A stretch of 29,810 nt of DNA. It comes from Didymodactylos carnosus. Taxonomy: Eukaryota; Rotifera; Eurotatoria; Philodinida; Philodinidae. The stretch covers positions 1 to 29,810 of the forward strand of contig CAJNOQ010001635.1 of assembly GCA_905250885.1 (NCBI GenBank), written 5' to 3'. Below are positions 10,704 through 21,735 of this stretch, one piece after another. Both the position numbers and the translations under genes were made by a program. Position 1 is the first letter of the stretch. Every line of letters starts with the position of its first letter. The notes under the pieces are model-generated. The model saw only the letters and a list, made by a program, of their open reading frames with translations, searched no databases and was not told the DNA's origin.

Positions 10704-11641
10704 ATGCCTCGAAAGAGAAAGCGTTTGTTGCTTGCGAAAGGAATAAATAATTATACAGTGAATGAATCTAGTATTAGAAAAATTAATTCTAAACAACCAG
10801 CAGTACGCGTGGTCGATTTCCTTTCCAATCCGTACAATATTTCATTCAATATCAAAGATTATATAATTGTTGATACAACTACGGATGATCAATCGAAGCA
10901 CAACGGCAATTCTACGATAAGCAATTCTGAAAATCATATTGAAGGTACAGCTTTGATTGAATGATTCTCTTGAGAAAACAAAGTTTTCTTTTAGATCAAC
11001 ATTCTACAGTAGTAGACGATGATTCAAAGACAAAAGCGAAGTATCAATCTAGCAATACGACTGTTCTAAATCAATTTTTGGGCTGCGATAAAGCAAATAA
11101 ATGGCTTCCAAGAAAAGAAAGTGTTCAGGGTAGGTCATTTATCTTAGATATTGTTAAAATCATCTCATCAGTTGATTTTATTTAGCGGATAACCAAGTTG
11201 AACTGAATGGGCTCGAAACGAATGTAAATGAAAAAAACGTATGTACAAATAGATAAGTTTCTTTTCATAATTTGCCTAATTTTGTCGGTAAATGTCAACA
11301 ATCGTTGAAACAACAACATTATTGGAATAGTATAACCGAGATAAACTGAGTTTCTCAGAAAGTAAAAATTGATACACGTGATTAAGAAGCATCGTTCTTG
11401 CAAACGAAATGGGTTCGAAAAAATACAAATTTTCTAATTTTAGTCTGAAAATCAATCGACATCATCAACAGCAACAACAACATCTACACAAGAAACAAAG
11501 TCGCATACAGTTACTGATGAATGCATAGTTGTTGATGATGATACAGAATCAACTACTACCACCGCATCCTCTCACTTAATTATAATTAATAATACAAACC
11601 AAGTTAATAATACTTATAGCAATTCAATTGTATATCTCTAG
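10704..11641 (+). CDS. Unrecognised 208-aa nuclear-type protein with three SIM-like motifs, 4 exons
   Basis: Model: exons 10704-10944, 10995-11129, 11186-11238 and 11444-11641, with introns of 50, 56 and 205 bp. All are GT-AG with T-rich acceptors (TTTTAG, ATTTAG, TTTTAG), the phase is kept throughout and the last exon ends at TAG (11639-11641). The N-terminus MPRKRKRLLLAKG is a likely nuclear localisation signal. Three short hydrophobic-plus-acidic segments, YIIVDTTTDD (53-62), STVVDDDSK (84-92) and CIVVDDDTES (170-179), match the SUMO-interacting motif pattern of consecutive Val/Ile residues beside acidic or Ser/Thr residues. Another possible folded patch is VLNQFLGCDKANKWLPRK (about 104-121). 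Residues 144-208 are Ser/Thr/Asn-rich and probably disordered. I do not recognise the family. A role in SUMO-dependent nuclear assembly is inference from motifs alone. AATAAA follows 10 nt after the stop. Confidence 0.72.
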
Positions 11642-11651
11642 CAATAATCTC

Positions 11652-11657
11652 AATAAA
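11652..11657 (+). promoter_or_regulatory. Candidate poly(A) signal of the SIM-protein gene
   Basis: AATAAA 10 nt after the TAG stop. Its closeness to the stop is a little unusual, and further AT-rich candidates follow near 11800. Confidence 0.35.
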
Positions 11658-14600
11658 ACTCCGTTTTCTGTATTTTTCGTCAATTTACTTTTGTTTTTTT
11701 ACAGTTTTTTAATTCAAACCAAAGAACTCAGGAAAAATGTTTTTGTTTTTATGTTCAATAATTTTTCGACTGTAAATATGTAATAATAGTCTCTTGTTTA
11801 TTAAAGTAGTTCGATTGTTGGCTTTTTCTTTGTAAAAGGCAACAAAATCTGAATGATACCAGAAAATAATGAATGAATTTTAAACTGAGCAATTAATATT
11901 TTGTTTTGTATGTAATGCGTTCTACTAGTTTTTTTTCTGAAAATGAAATAAAAAATAGTAATTTGGCGTATACGGCAAAGTATACTCAAATCGTGTTCTG
12001 ATGCTTGTGAAATCGTTTGAAAAAATGCAGCTCTCTATGAGAAAATATGTTATTTTTTTTCTGAATTTTCGTCCTTCATAGGATTTCACATCTCATTTTC
12101 CATCTTCGGATTTTCCACCTTGCAATAAAACAGTCGATACATATTTTGTAGAGAATTGAACGCGCTATCTTTCAGTAAAAAATTTGCTCGATTAATTATA
12201 AGAGAGAAGAGAAAAATTGAAAATACTAACACTATAATTCCTTTGGGTCATCCGTTAATAAGAAGACGAATGCTGATAACCCAATGAATGCTGTAAGTCT
12301 GCTTGTTAGTTTTGAAGTCTTCTTTTTCAAACATTGGGTTATCTTACTAAGCAAGTTTACGGATCCGGCAAAGTGAACTCATCTGTTTTAAGTCAGTATT
12401 ATACTCTTATCATTCGTTCGCTGTGCGATTCTACACGATGGTACTGTAATTTTCGAAAATTTTTAAACCATGGAGTAAGCAAACCTTGATCAGTATGTAA
12501 AACTGAGTATTTCATCCAATCTTCAAGTAATTTGGATCCGTTTTTGGATGAGGACAGCCAGAAAGCGGTCTCTCCACATAGTCCGACTTTTTACCAGATT
12601 TTTGTGCGCTTTCACCAGAAAACAAATATTGCCATGAGACTCAACATAGTTGACAACCTATGTTTTCATCCATCTTGAAGATTGCTAAAAGTTACCAAGA
12701 TCGATGCAGAAACCTCTATGGAATCCAATGTTACTCTTATACAATAAAAACCGAAGAGGGGAGAAGATTCTTATTCTGAAGAAGACGCTGGAGACTTTTC
12801 TGTCATTCAAAAAGCAAATGTGTTCGTTGTAACCATTTTTTCTTGGAGATCGGAAGTGTTTTTTCAGAGATAATTTCGTGAGAATTACATCGTTTAACAA
12901 GTTTTTATAACTTTCCTAACGATGTCGAGAATAGAGATGTGCAGGTCGATCTTGTCCTGTCCAGACCTAAAGGTCAGGGTAGAACTAGGTCTCAAAGCTC
13001 GTAGGGCAGGACAACGCATAGGCCTTTTTTTAAAATAACTTTGTTGCCTACGATCAATAAAGCTCATTGGTAGCCATGTTAACACAATCTGATATACACT
13101 TCACTTTAGAAAATCAAATTTCAAATTAAGTAACCTAACCTAACCTGTTAATGTTTTTCATAACCTAATCTAGGTTAACCTAATACAACCTATGCAATTT
13201 TTTCCCAAAACCTGGTTTCAGAAGCCTAAATTTCAGCTTTGTTTCATATCGTTATTGTTTCTTATCTAAACACCGTCTGATAGGAAAGCTTATACAAAAT
13301 AAATCATATTTTAAAGGGATATAGAAATGAATCAGTTCGAGTCTTTTATTCTTTAATGGAATCTTTGGAAAATAGCTTTCTGAATAGGGAGACCCTCGTA
13401 AGAGTAGATCAGAATTTCACTTTAGACTCTCGATGCTACAAAAGTTCTGTTGTTGTGTATTCACCGTTTATTTTTAGCCAACGTAAGTTTTTTCTCTGTA
13501 CTTCCTTTTTTGATTGTGCCATTTTTCATTTTAATAATAGTTCAGTTTAAACTAGAGAACCTCAGTCTGAACTTTATCGGTCAATCGATAAAATTCCACC
13601 TCGGACTACGCTTTATTACTCAAAGTATTGGCTGTTTTAATGTGGTCGTTCAAAACCGTATTTTTTCGTTTAGGTCAAAAATAGGTTATCAATGGCGTAA
13701 TCTAAAACCACACTTATGAAACTCGTAACCTAAACTTATTCTAACCTATAGGTTAGGTTAGCTTAGCTTAACTTTAATCTGCAGGGCTCTACTTCAGACC
13801 ACCATTAATCTACTCAACTGAAGATATTCAACAAATAAAAATAACAAATAAGAGAGTTTAAGTGGTAAAATAAAGCTGTCTAATCATAAACGATTCGACC
13901 TAAAAAGCCATAATCCATATTTCCGCCAACAATATTTAGCATTCTTGAAGATTGGCCTAATTAATTCGTTGATATTGAATTTCTGACTGTTAGTACAGCT
14001 GAAATACTGAGAAGTGGGGAGCTAATTCCACTAAGTCCAAACTACCCATTTCATAGTTAAATCACACGGATGTGTATAAAAATTATGCTTCCACTTTCAA
14101 GCATTTTGTGTATAAACTAAATCGCATATTTACAGAGTGGGTCGTTTTTTGATTGTAGCCAAAACTAAGCAAGAATTTAAGTGAAAATCTTTCTAAAGGT
14201 TTGATGCATTGAAACGCTGATTGTTTGAGAAGAATTTGTTTTTTAATAATATGATTTGAGTACTCAAATGTTCAGTAAGAGTTTGTTAAATTTATTTTAG
14301 ACTTAAATTTCATCTATACACACGATATACAAATCTCATTATCACGAAATGCTTTGAACTTTTTTTTCCGAATGTTTCGCGGATTAATTTAGTTTAATTA
14401 AGAAGAAACGAACAACAAAATAACACAATCAATTTAATTTCAAAAGTTACTACGATAATTAAAATAAGAAAACGTTCACATTGCAAACGAAGTACGACAA
14501 TTGCTCTAGACGAGAAGAAGAAATAAAAAGTGATCCCTACATTGAGCCGTTCTGTTTAACAAAACATTAAAGAATCATAAAATAGTAGATAAACGAAAAA

Positions 14601-14706
14601 TGAAAGAAAATGTTTGAAAATGAAAGATGTAGTAAATTCTATTAATAACAGTATAGAATTAACGGCACGCAAAATATGTCTTAATGATGAGAATACAAAC
14701 GAATTT
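11658..14706. other. Gene-free stretch of 3 kb with decayed repeat DNA
   Basis: No gene is supported. At 12932-12942 TAGAGATGTGC, followed by GGTC/GACC-rich sequence up to about 13020, resembles the outer end of some hAT-type elements, but I found no matching opposite end. GATAACCCAATG near 12274 and CATTGGGTTATC near 12333 form a 12-bp inverted pair. AACCT-rich tracts are described separately. Open frames at 12685-13085 and 13356-13719 have no supporting features and are not called. Confidence 0.4.
13131..13770. repeat. AACCT/AGGTT-rich tracts flanking about 550 bp
   Basis: TAACCTAACCTAACCT at 13131-13146 is followed by TAACCTAATCTAGGTTAACCTAATACAACC to 13190 in looser form. At 13725-13770 come TAACCTAAAC, CTAACCTATAGGTTAGGTTAG and GCTTAGCTTA. 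Because both orientations occur at the right tract, the two tracts form imperfect inverted repeats around the segment between them. They resemble the CCTAA-type telomere word, but the runs are too short and degenerate to be a telomere. Confidence 0.5.
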
Positions 14707-16619
14707 TTACTGAAGTACGTGACCTCCAACTGGCATTGTTTGATACTGAACATTTTGATATCCTTGTGTTTGTTCGTACGAGTTACCACCTTGTTGTGGA
14801 TCAACTATAAAAATACGTGTAGGTATGCTTTACTTATCAATAAAAAGCAACAAAAGAGCATTATTTTTGAAACATACCTCCAAATTGTTGTCCTTGTCCT
14901 TCCTGGGTGCTTCCTGTAGAGTAACCCGCTTGTTGATAACTATAGCCTGATGTGCCAACATTTCCAAAACCACCGATATTTGATCCCTCTATAACGCCTG
15001 CTCGTGGATCACCGTACCCTGCAAATTGAGCACCGTCAACTGCATAACCATTTTGAGCGCCGCCTGATAACGAAACACCTGATGCACTTGCTAACAAACC
15101 TTGTCCACCACCAATAACATCATATCCATTTTGACCGCCAAAATTTGGTGGCCCACCATTAGCGAGTAAGGCGGGATTGATCGTATCAGGACCGCCAAGT
15201 CCATTCTGTAAAATAGTTTAAAAGTATACATGGATTTTTTAAACATTAAAATATTTCTACTTACATATTCTGGTCCAAGATTAGGTGTCGGTAATACTTT
15301 AACGAAATCCGGCAGACCTTGTGTAGGTCTCAGCTGTGAACCATATTGTTGAACATATGCATTTGGATCTGCTTTAATGATGCCGAGGTTTCGAAATTCT
15401 TTTACTACGCGTGCTTGTGTGCCTTCCCATTGTATTATTAAATTCTTTTGTGGAGCAGGTGGAGGAACAGGCGGTGCTTTCTGATAAATAACACGTCGTT
15501 TTTGTTGTTTATATGGTAACCAGCGTTCGACGATAATACTAAAAGGTTAACGTAAATTTTGCAAATATTTTCCTCTCCTAGTTAGTCTTTTTACCTTTGT
15601 GGTTTTGGAGGTAATGGCGGCATGCGCTCAACTATTGGAAGAAAACAATTATATTCGATATTAAACTGTAATACAACGTATAAAACTTACTAATAACTCG
15701 ACGAGGTGGGGGAGGCGGTGGTGGTACAGGCTTTGTTATCAATTTTGGTCCTATAATTAAACAATGTATTAATTTTTTATCCAAAATAGAAACAAAACCT
15801 TATCTACCAAGTTGTGCCGGTGGCTGTGGAGGTCGTTCTCTAATAATCAATGGTGGTGGTGTCTAAAATAAGTAAATATTATCATAAAATTAGCGAATAA
15901 TATATGCGAGATGATATATACTCACTGCTGGTCGAGGTGGCCGTTGACGAATAACGATTGGAGGAGCTGCTGGTAAGGCAGGATTACGAACCTGAAGAGA
16001 AGATTTATATTTTATAGCATTATGGAACTTTTCGATTGCATTGATGTTTTCTGCTTACTTCTTTAATGATCAATGGCCCCGGTGGAGGAGGCGTCGGAGG
16101 ACGAAGGTATCGAACAGCAACTTCTTGTTTGTATGTTACAGCATCGTTTGCATGTTTACGAATAATTTGAGGATTTGGATCGAAATTAATTTTATATGAA
16201 CCATGCGGTCCTTGTACGAGTTGACCACCACCGCCACCACCACCGCCGAATTGTTGTATTAGAGCACCTGGATTTTGTTCAGTTGATCCTGATGCACCAT
16301 CAATATAACCTCCATATTGTTGGCCTTCTACCCCACTTCTCGTTGCATATTGTCCATACTGACTGTATTCTTGTCCACCACCACCACCATTCACAATATT
16401 TTGATTTGTATATTCAACTTCTTGTTGTTGTTGATCTCCACCTACACCTTGTTGATACCCTTGGTTATATCCGTTTATTTGTCCATAGGATGCTCCAGCT
16501 CCTCCAGGACTGTGAGCTTGTGCTTGATAAGTGTACTGCTGATGACCATAGGATTGATCTTGTGGAACACCCCCGGGTGACGCTGACGTTGGATAAGATG
16601 TAGTGACTGTTTCAGCCAT
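14707..16619 (-). CDS. Gly/Gln/Tyr-rich and proline-cassette repeat protein, 492 aa, 8 exons
   Basis: Minus-strand exons: 16619-16059, 15991-15926, 15862-15808, 15750-15691, 15631-15595, 15538-15265, 15205-14878 and 14804-14707 (1479 nt). All seven introns are 56-73 bp with GT-AG ends and consistent phase. Residues 1-145 are Gln/Gly/Tyr-rich with a run of eight Gly (125-132), so probably disordered. Residues 145-300 alternate proline tracts with short hydrophobic-charged units: PPPPGPLIIKE (177-187), PPIVIRQRPP, PPPLIIRERPP, PPRRVIIERMPP and SIIVERWLPYKQQKRR (260-275). A block at about 290-351 (QKNLIIQWEG, then VKEFRNLGII, AYVQQYGSQL and LPDFVKVLP) is less repetitive and may be the conserved core. 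Residues 352-492 return to Gly/Gln/Asn. No signal peptide or membrane helix is visible. I believe similar II-ER proline-rich proteins occur in protists and small invertebrates, but I cannot name a family. A structural role, for example cytoskeletal or condensate scaffold, is speculation. Confidence 0.85.
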
Positions 16620-16667
16620 TATTAATTTGTTGATAATTTAATTAAAAATATTTAATATGTTTATTAG

Positions 16668-16680
16668 CACACACACACAC
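16668..16680. repeat. (CA)n microsatellite
   Basis: Six and a half CA units about 50 bases upstream of the start codon of the proline-rich gene. Confidence 0.85.
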
Positions 16681-17699
16681 GCAGACAGGTGATCGGGTTT
16701 TTCCACTTAATAAATCGAAGTGAAACAAGAGGGTATCAAAAGAGGTCAAACGTAGTTTTTTTATTCTCCGTTTTCTTCTTCTTTATACAATGATATATGT
16801 ATGATTAGTGATGCGAACGATATATTTTATTATTACAAAAACAAAATGATATTGTGGTCAGGTAAAATATATTACACACATATACCTCTTTTTCTTATGT
16901 GTATGGTGTTGGTTGACCTATCCAATGAAACAGAGAGTCAGTGATATTAAACTAATTTTTTTTCTCTTCATTTCTTCCCATATTTCACCATAAATCATTT
17001 CGCCGCTAATCGTAGTTTTTAAAACTTTTCTTTTTGGTATGGATGGATGAGTTGTTCATCGAGCAAACTTTTGAATATACTGAATGTGTGTGACAATAAA
17101 TTTTTCTTCTGTATTACTGTATTATCACAAAATGATGATACATTCACTTCAATCATGTATTGATTCAAAAATGCTTATACCTCGCATATTAACTATTAAT
17201 CAGATGAATACTTGAATAACTATGTCACTATATTATCACCAACATCAACTATGTGTATAAGAGCAGAGCCATAAAAATATAAAACTGAATACACAAGCGC
17301 GTAAAAAGAGCTTGTTAGCGTTGGCTTAGGGAGCAAAATGTGCAAACTTGGTAACAGAAAGTGCAAAAAACAGCCATTTTGCCCTCCACCCATGTGTAAA
17401 TTTAGATACCCTCCACAATGTTGAACACAGTTGAAAATTTTTCCCCACATGTGTACACGGCAAAATAGTCGTCCTGCTTTCAACGTACGCGTAGAAGATA
17501 ATTTTATATACGCGAACACGAATTTAACAACATTTTTATAGTGTTAATGGCACAAACCACTACGTTTTCAAATATAACTCGTGAATACGCATGAAACGCT
17601 TTCTTTCACGTGCGAACATGGAGTAAGTTCATGTCATCACTCATGAAAATCAGTTATTATCTGTATTCTCACTGGAAAGGATAAGTGATTGATCGTTGA

Positions 17700-19450
17700 C
17701 GCGCGTGAAATATTTAATTGAAACGTGAACGCCCATTCTCTTCAGTTGTGCGGCTAAGGTGTTCGAAAACGAAATGCACTTCGCACCGTGCAAACTGTTG
17801 TTTTAACACTTTCATATCATTAAAATGAAAACACTCCAGTTCGTTTGATTCGTTCAGTTCGTAAATACACACTGTTGAGAGCATTTTACGAATTGATACC
17901 ATTTTACGAATTTCGTAAATACACATTGCTAAATCCAAGTTTTATACTACTCATTAATTTTCATGTTCGAAGGATTCGCAAATGCGAAGTGTATGATAAA
18001 ATTAGACAATTCGTAGATGCACCTTGCAGAGCGTGGACGAATCGCAGGAATTTCAAAAACTAGATGTTACTGTTAATTCGCAGCGTTTTACGAATTCGCA
18101 AATGCACTTCGCTGTAGACGCATGAATTCACAGAAAGCGGGTAAACCAAATTGCTAGGCGTATGTGCGATTTCGTAAGAAGTAGTTGGTAGACTGTCTGT
18201 TCTACTAATTGTACATTGCAATTACTTCGTACGTTAAAAGTGCAAAGTCGCAGGTGAGTAGCTATACTAACTATAAAAAGTCTTTTACTTCTACATCGAG
18301 AAATCTGCAAATTGCTTGCTCTTTGTACTTTGCAAACAATTCGTATGAAAATGTGAGAATTCGCAAGTTCATTGCTGTTAAAGTAGATCAAAATCGAAAA
18401 ACGTTTTCCTCTAGGTCAAAAATCTGCAAATAGCGTGCACTTTGCACATTGCAGTCAATTCGTATGAAAATGTGGGAATTCGTAAATGGGCAGCTACGAT
18501 AAATATCCGAAGTTGAGGAAAGTTTCTCACTCTATATCTCTATAATATGTTAAATTACATAGCACATATCATCATAAAAAACAAATGATGGAATGTGTGA
18601 ATTCGCAGAATTTAATACGAAGTAACTGCAATGTGCAAAGTGCAAGCAATACGCAGATTTTTGGAACTGGAGAGAAACTTTCTTCCACTTCCGCTATTTA
18701 TCGTCCGTAGTCAAGTATGAATTCGCACGGTTAGATACAAATAACTGCAATGTGCAAAGCCGTTTCGACATTTCTCAAGCGGTAGGGAAACTTTCGTTCA
18801 CTTCTGATATTTGTTATGAGTAGTCATGTGTGAATTCACAGAATTTAATAAGAAATAGCTGCAAGGTGCAAGCAATACGCACATTTTTGCCACTGGAGGG
18901 AAACCTTCCACTTCCGATATTTATCGTGCGAAGTCATGTAGGTTCTAGTTTAGATTGGTGAACGACTCTGCCTTACACATAGTTGGATTCATATTCTACA
19001 GTAATGGTTTCCAAAGTGCTCGTTTTTACATTGCTTCGAGTTAACACATAACTTTTGCTTTCTTTTTTGAAAAATTTACATAGTTCGGCGAATTCGATCT
19101 TGCACATCGTTGTTTTAAATTTGGCAGCGACGATGTGCAAAACTGCACATTGCCACCATTGTTGAATTGACATCTAAACAGGTCAGCGAGTTTTACCAAA
19201 TTCGTGTCTGCACATTGATGAGCATGTTTTCAACAATGTACAATTCGCTATCACTTTGGAAATGCAGATTGTTGAGACGGAAAAAGACCTTGAATAGTTT
19301 CTAAATGCAATTCGCTCCTCGATACACTTCGCAGATTTGGTATGTTTACACAGTGCTTGAAGTACCAGTTAATTGCAGCGAAGTACAATTCGCACGGGAA
19401 AACGCAATCTGTGAATTCGTGTTTGAACGCCTTGGCCGCACCGCTCATTC
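17700..19450. repeat. Satellite-like field built on GAATTCGCA / TGCAAA words
   Basis: Words such as TTCGCAAATGC, TTCGTAAATAC, AATTCGCA and GTGCAAAG recur in both orientations. Examples are a perfect hairpin TTCGCA-AA-TGCGAA at 17975-17988, TTACGAA-T-TTCGTAA at 17904-17918, AATTCGCAAATGCACTTCGC near 18092, and TTGCACATCGT/ACGATGTGCAA near 19098-19140. The best ordered part is the array at 18207-18940. The rest looks like diverged copies of the same family. Confidence 0.6.
18207..18940. repeat. Inverted array of about 115-bp units (three reverse, three forward)
   Basis: Forward units begin near 18595, 18715 and 18828 (spacing 120 and 113), each opening with GTRTGAATTCRCA, then CTGCAATGTGCAAAG, GCAATACGCA (two of the three), GGGAAACTTTC-like words and CACTTCYGNTATTTRT. 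Reverse-complement units lie left of a spacer at about 18531-18593, with GAATTCG at 18356 and 18476 (spacing 120), TTTGCACATTGCAG at 18440-18453, ACGATAAATATC near 18496, and a partial third copy at about 18207-18240 (TACATTGCAATTACTTCGTA). The two halves point away from each other, so the block is a large imperfect palindrome. Confidence 0.7.
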
Positions 19451-20506
19451 ACTTAGTTATTTGCACCGTCACCACGCGTGACACAAAACTTTTTGCTTGT
19501 GTTCCCTGGTGAAAGTTTAGAGCAAGGCCCCTTTCTAGCGTTACCATTCATGGAAACAATTCTCTACGCGCAAACACGATGCAGACAGATTCAATGCTTA
19601 CGTGTTCACTATTTCATAGCATGTCAACAATCAAACTCGTCCTTTTTAGTAGTAAAATCATGGATACAGTTCATGCAACATCACTACAACTAGATGTACA
19701 TTGTAAAATGATAACGAATAACAACATTTGTAACTGTTGGTGATGACGCGTGAGTGTACAACAGTAGACGTTATTATACCTAGAGACGAGCGAATGTGAA
19801 GGTAAAGTATGAGATGAATATATCGTGTTCAATAAGGCCTCAGAATAGTTAGTAAACTCGTGTGAAGGTGTATGATCACTTGTTTGATTCACATGGAAAC
19901 TACCTTTTTAATGTGTGCACACGTGATAAATCTAGCTAGTACACGTGACGTGAACACACTATTTCATGCATATTCACTGAATATAGAAGGAAAACTAAAG
20001 AAGCATATGACACACAAAACTATTCAGACAAACTATAGTCTATAATATTCAACAGAGAATCACCACAGCTTTTCTGGATGTAGTAAACGTACTAATAGCG
20101 AGAATAAAAATATAATTTATGACTGTGGCCTTCACATTCGAAAAACTCGATTGTAACACACTATTTTAATGTACGAATATCGACCTTTTTTGTATATTTT
20201 TAATGCTTTGTGTATTATCAATCGATAGAGAAAGAATGATGGATCATTCATTATTCTCCCAGCAAGCGATGTCGTCGTCACTTCCTCTAGCAAATTCTTA
20301 CATACCAAGTTTTAGAAACAGTTCTGAATGTCGTTCGCTTTCTGGAGTCTTTGAAGATTTCTGAAAGTTGTCAATCTACGGGATAGTACTCTTGAACAGT
20401 ACTGAATTATTGTAGATCACGCGGGTATCTTCGAGTGCCTCGGAGGCTGCCAATTAGAAAAAAATATAATAGGGTAGGAAACAGTGAAAAAACGCCCTAC
20501 TTTTCA

Positions 20507-20635
20507 TGAACACTAATTAATTTGTCGTTTTGTTCACGCGTGCTCTTGAGTGAAACAATTACGTGTGTTCACGCGTGTAAAAGTATTTCGATATGAGAAA
20601 ACGCGTGAACAAAATGACAAATTAACTGGTGTTCA
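20507..20635. repeat. 35-bp inverted repeat with CACGCGTG words
   Basis: The arm at 20507-20541 is inverted at 20601-20635 with 32 of 35 positions matching; the loop is 59 bases. The arms end internally in GTTCACGCGT. Related words occur in the loop (GTTCACGCGTG near 20568) and just outside (TTCACACGTGAA near 20662, CCACGCGTG near 20687). No coding sequence is seen. It may be a small foldback element. Confidence 0.7.
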
Positions 20636-21735
20636 CGAAAAACATTTTTTACACACCAGTTCACACGTGAAACTGAAAAAAATTCCCCCACGCGTGTTTA
20701 CATCGTGGAGGATATCAAAATTTCCATATAGACAAAACCTCTTTAAACTTAAAACTTTGTTTTTTCTCTGACGAAGGAAAGCTCTAAGAGTTGTCACAAA
20801 AGAGAGAATTTATGCCCGGTTATATGTACATATATCAAACCTTAGATGAAAAAATTAGGTTACACTGCTTCAAATGAATTTGATTACTTTAGTCGATGTT
20901 ATAAAGATTGATATATCGTTGGTAACAATATAAAAAGTCCTGGTAACTTTGAATAATTACCTGCAAAACATTTTCCTATGCTTATCATGTTAAATTTTTC
21001 GAATTGATAGTTCTAAATACCTATGAAATAGATATACTATACTGTTATTTTTATACCGAGTTATCTATTAATGCATTGGATTAAAATAAATCGGTACAGT
21101 GAGATTTCCGTCTGTTTTGTCACTGTTCATCAATTGTTGGTTGCTGTAATTTATCTTTCATGTTATTGTCTCATCAAACGGGTTTTTCGATATAGTGATT
21201 TTTCGTGACATACAGACAACAGTAATAAAAATAGTGTACTTATTCATTTTGTGAGGAATGGAAATGAATTATCATTTTTCTTAGCTTAATAAAGTTGATT
21301 GGAGTTTCTTTCGAAACTTTCGTTTGTTAACGATTTCTATCAAATCTAATTATTTACAGAGTCTATATCTATTTTTAGACGTGCCATTAAACATAGTGCA
21401 ATCAAAGTGAAAAAATGTTGAGGAATATTTCAAATTTGTATATTTCCAGACATTTAAATTATTGCTTTTTAAGATTAACAGCTAAAAAGAGATCTCTTTC
21501 CCTCTCTTACTATTATGATGCCGTACATACTTTAGAAAAAATTAAATTATTATTAATTACAATTGAACAAAATTATAGATAACTAAAGAAAAGGAATAAA
21601 AGTATTGAGATACTGCTGCTGTTACTGTCATTTTCTCTTATCCAAATATGAGAAGATATACAAAAATATTAGATTTTATCAATAGACTTTCTAATGATTG
21701 CAGAACAAAAAAAAGAATTATTGTCCAGATTGATT

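Larger units (their letters stand above)
16620..21735. other. Gene-free, repeat-rich stretch of 5.1 kb
   Basis: No gene is supported. The first kilobase holds the 5' flank of the proline-rich gene and a short CA microsatellite (16668-16680). From about 17.4 to 20.7 kb the sequence becomes richer in CpG and in the words TTCGCA, GTGCAAA and CACGCGTG than its surroundings, and contains the inverted satellite array and inverted repeats listed separately. Open frames inside this part are by-products of the repeats. From 20.8 to 21.7 kb I see plain AT-rich sequence. Confidence 0.45.

Noticed and set aside
13356-13719. Overlapping 64- and 89-aa plus-strand frames
   Set aside because: They lie between repeat tracts, are rich in Phe and Ser from T-rich sequence, and have no splice or motif support.
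12932-13800. hAT element bounded by TAGAGATGTGC (12932) and GCAGGGCTCTA (about 13781)
   Set aside because: Both words resemble hAT ends, but they match each other only partly and the flanking 8-mers are not duplicated.
16196-16603. 135-aa His/Leu-rich plus-strand frame
   Set aside because: It is the antisense of exon 1 of the proline/glycine-rich gene; the His runs reflect its glycine codons.
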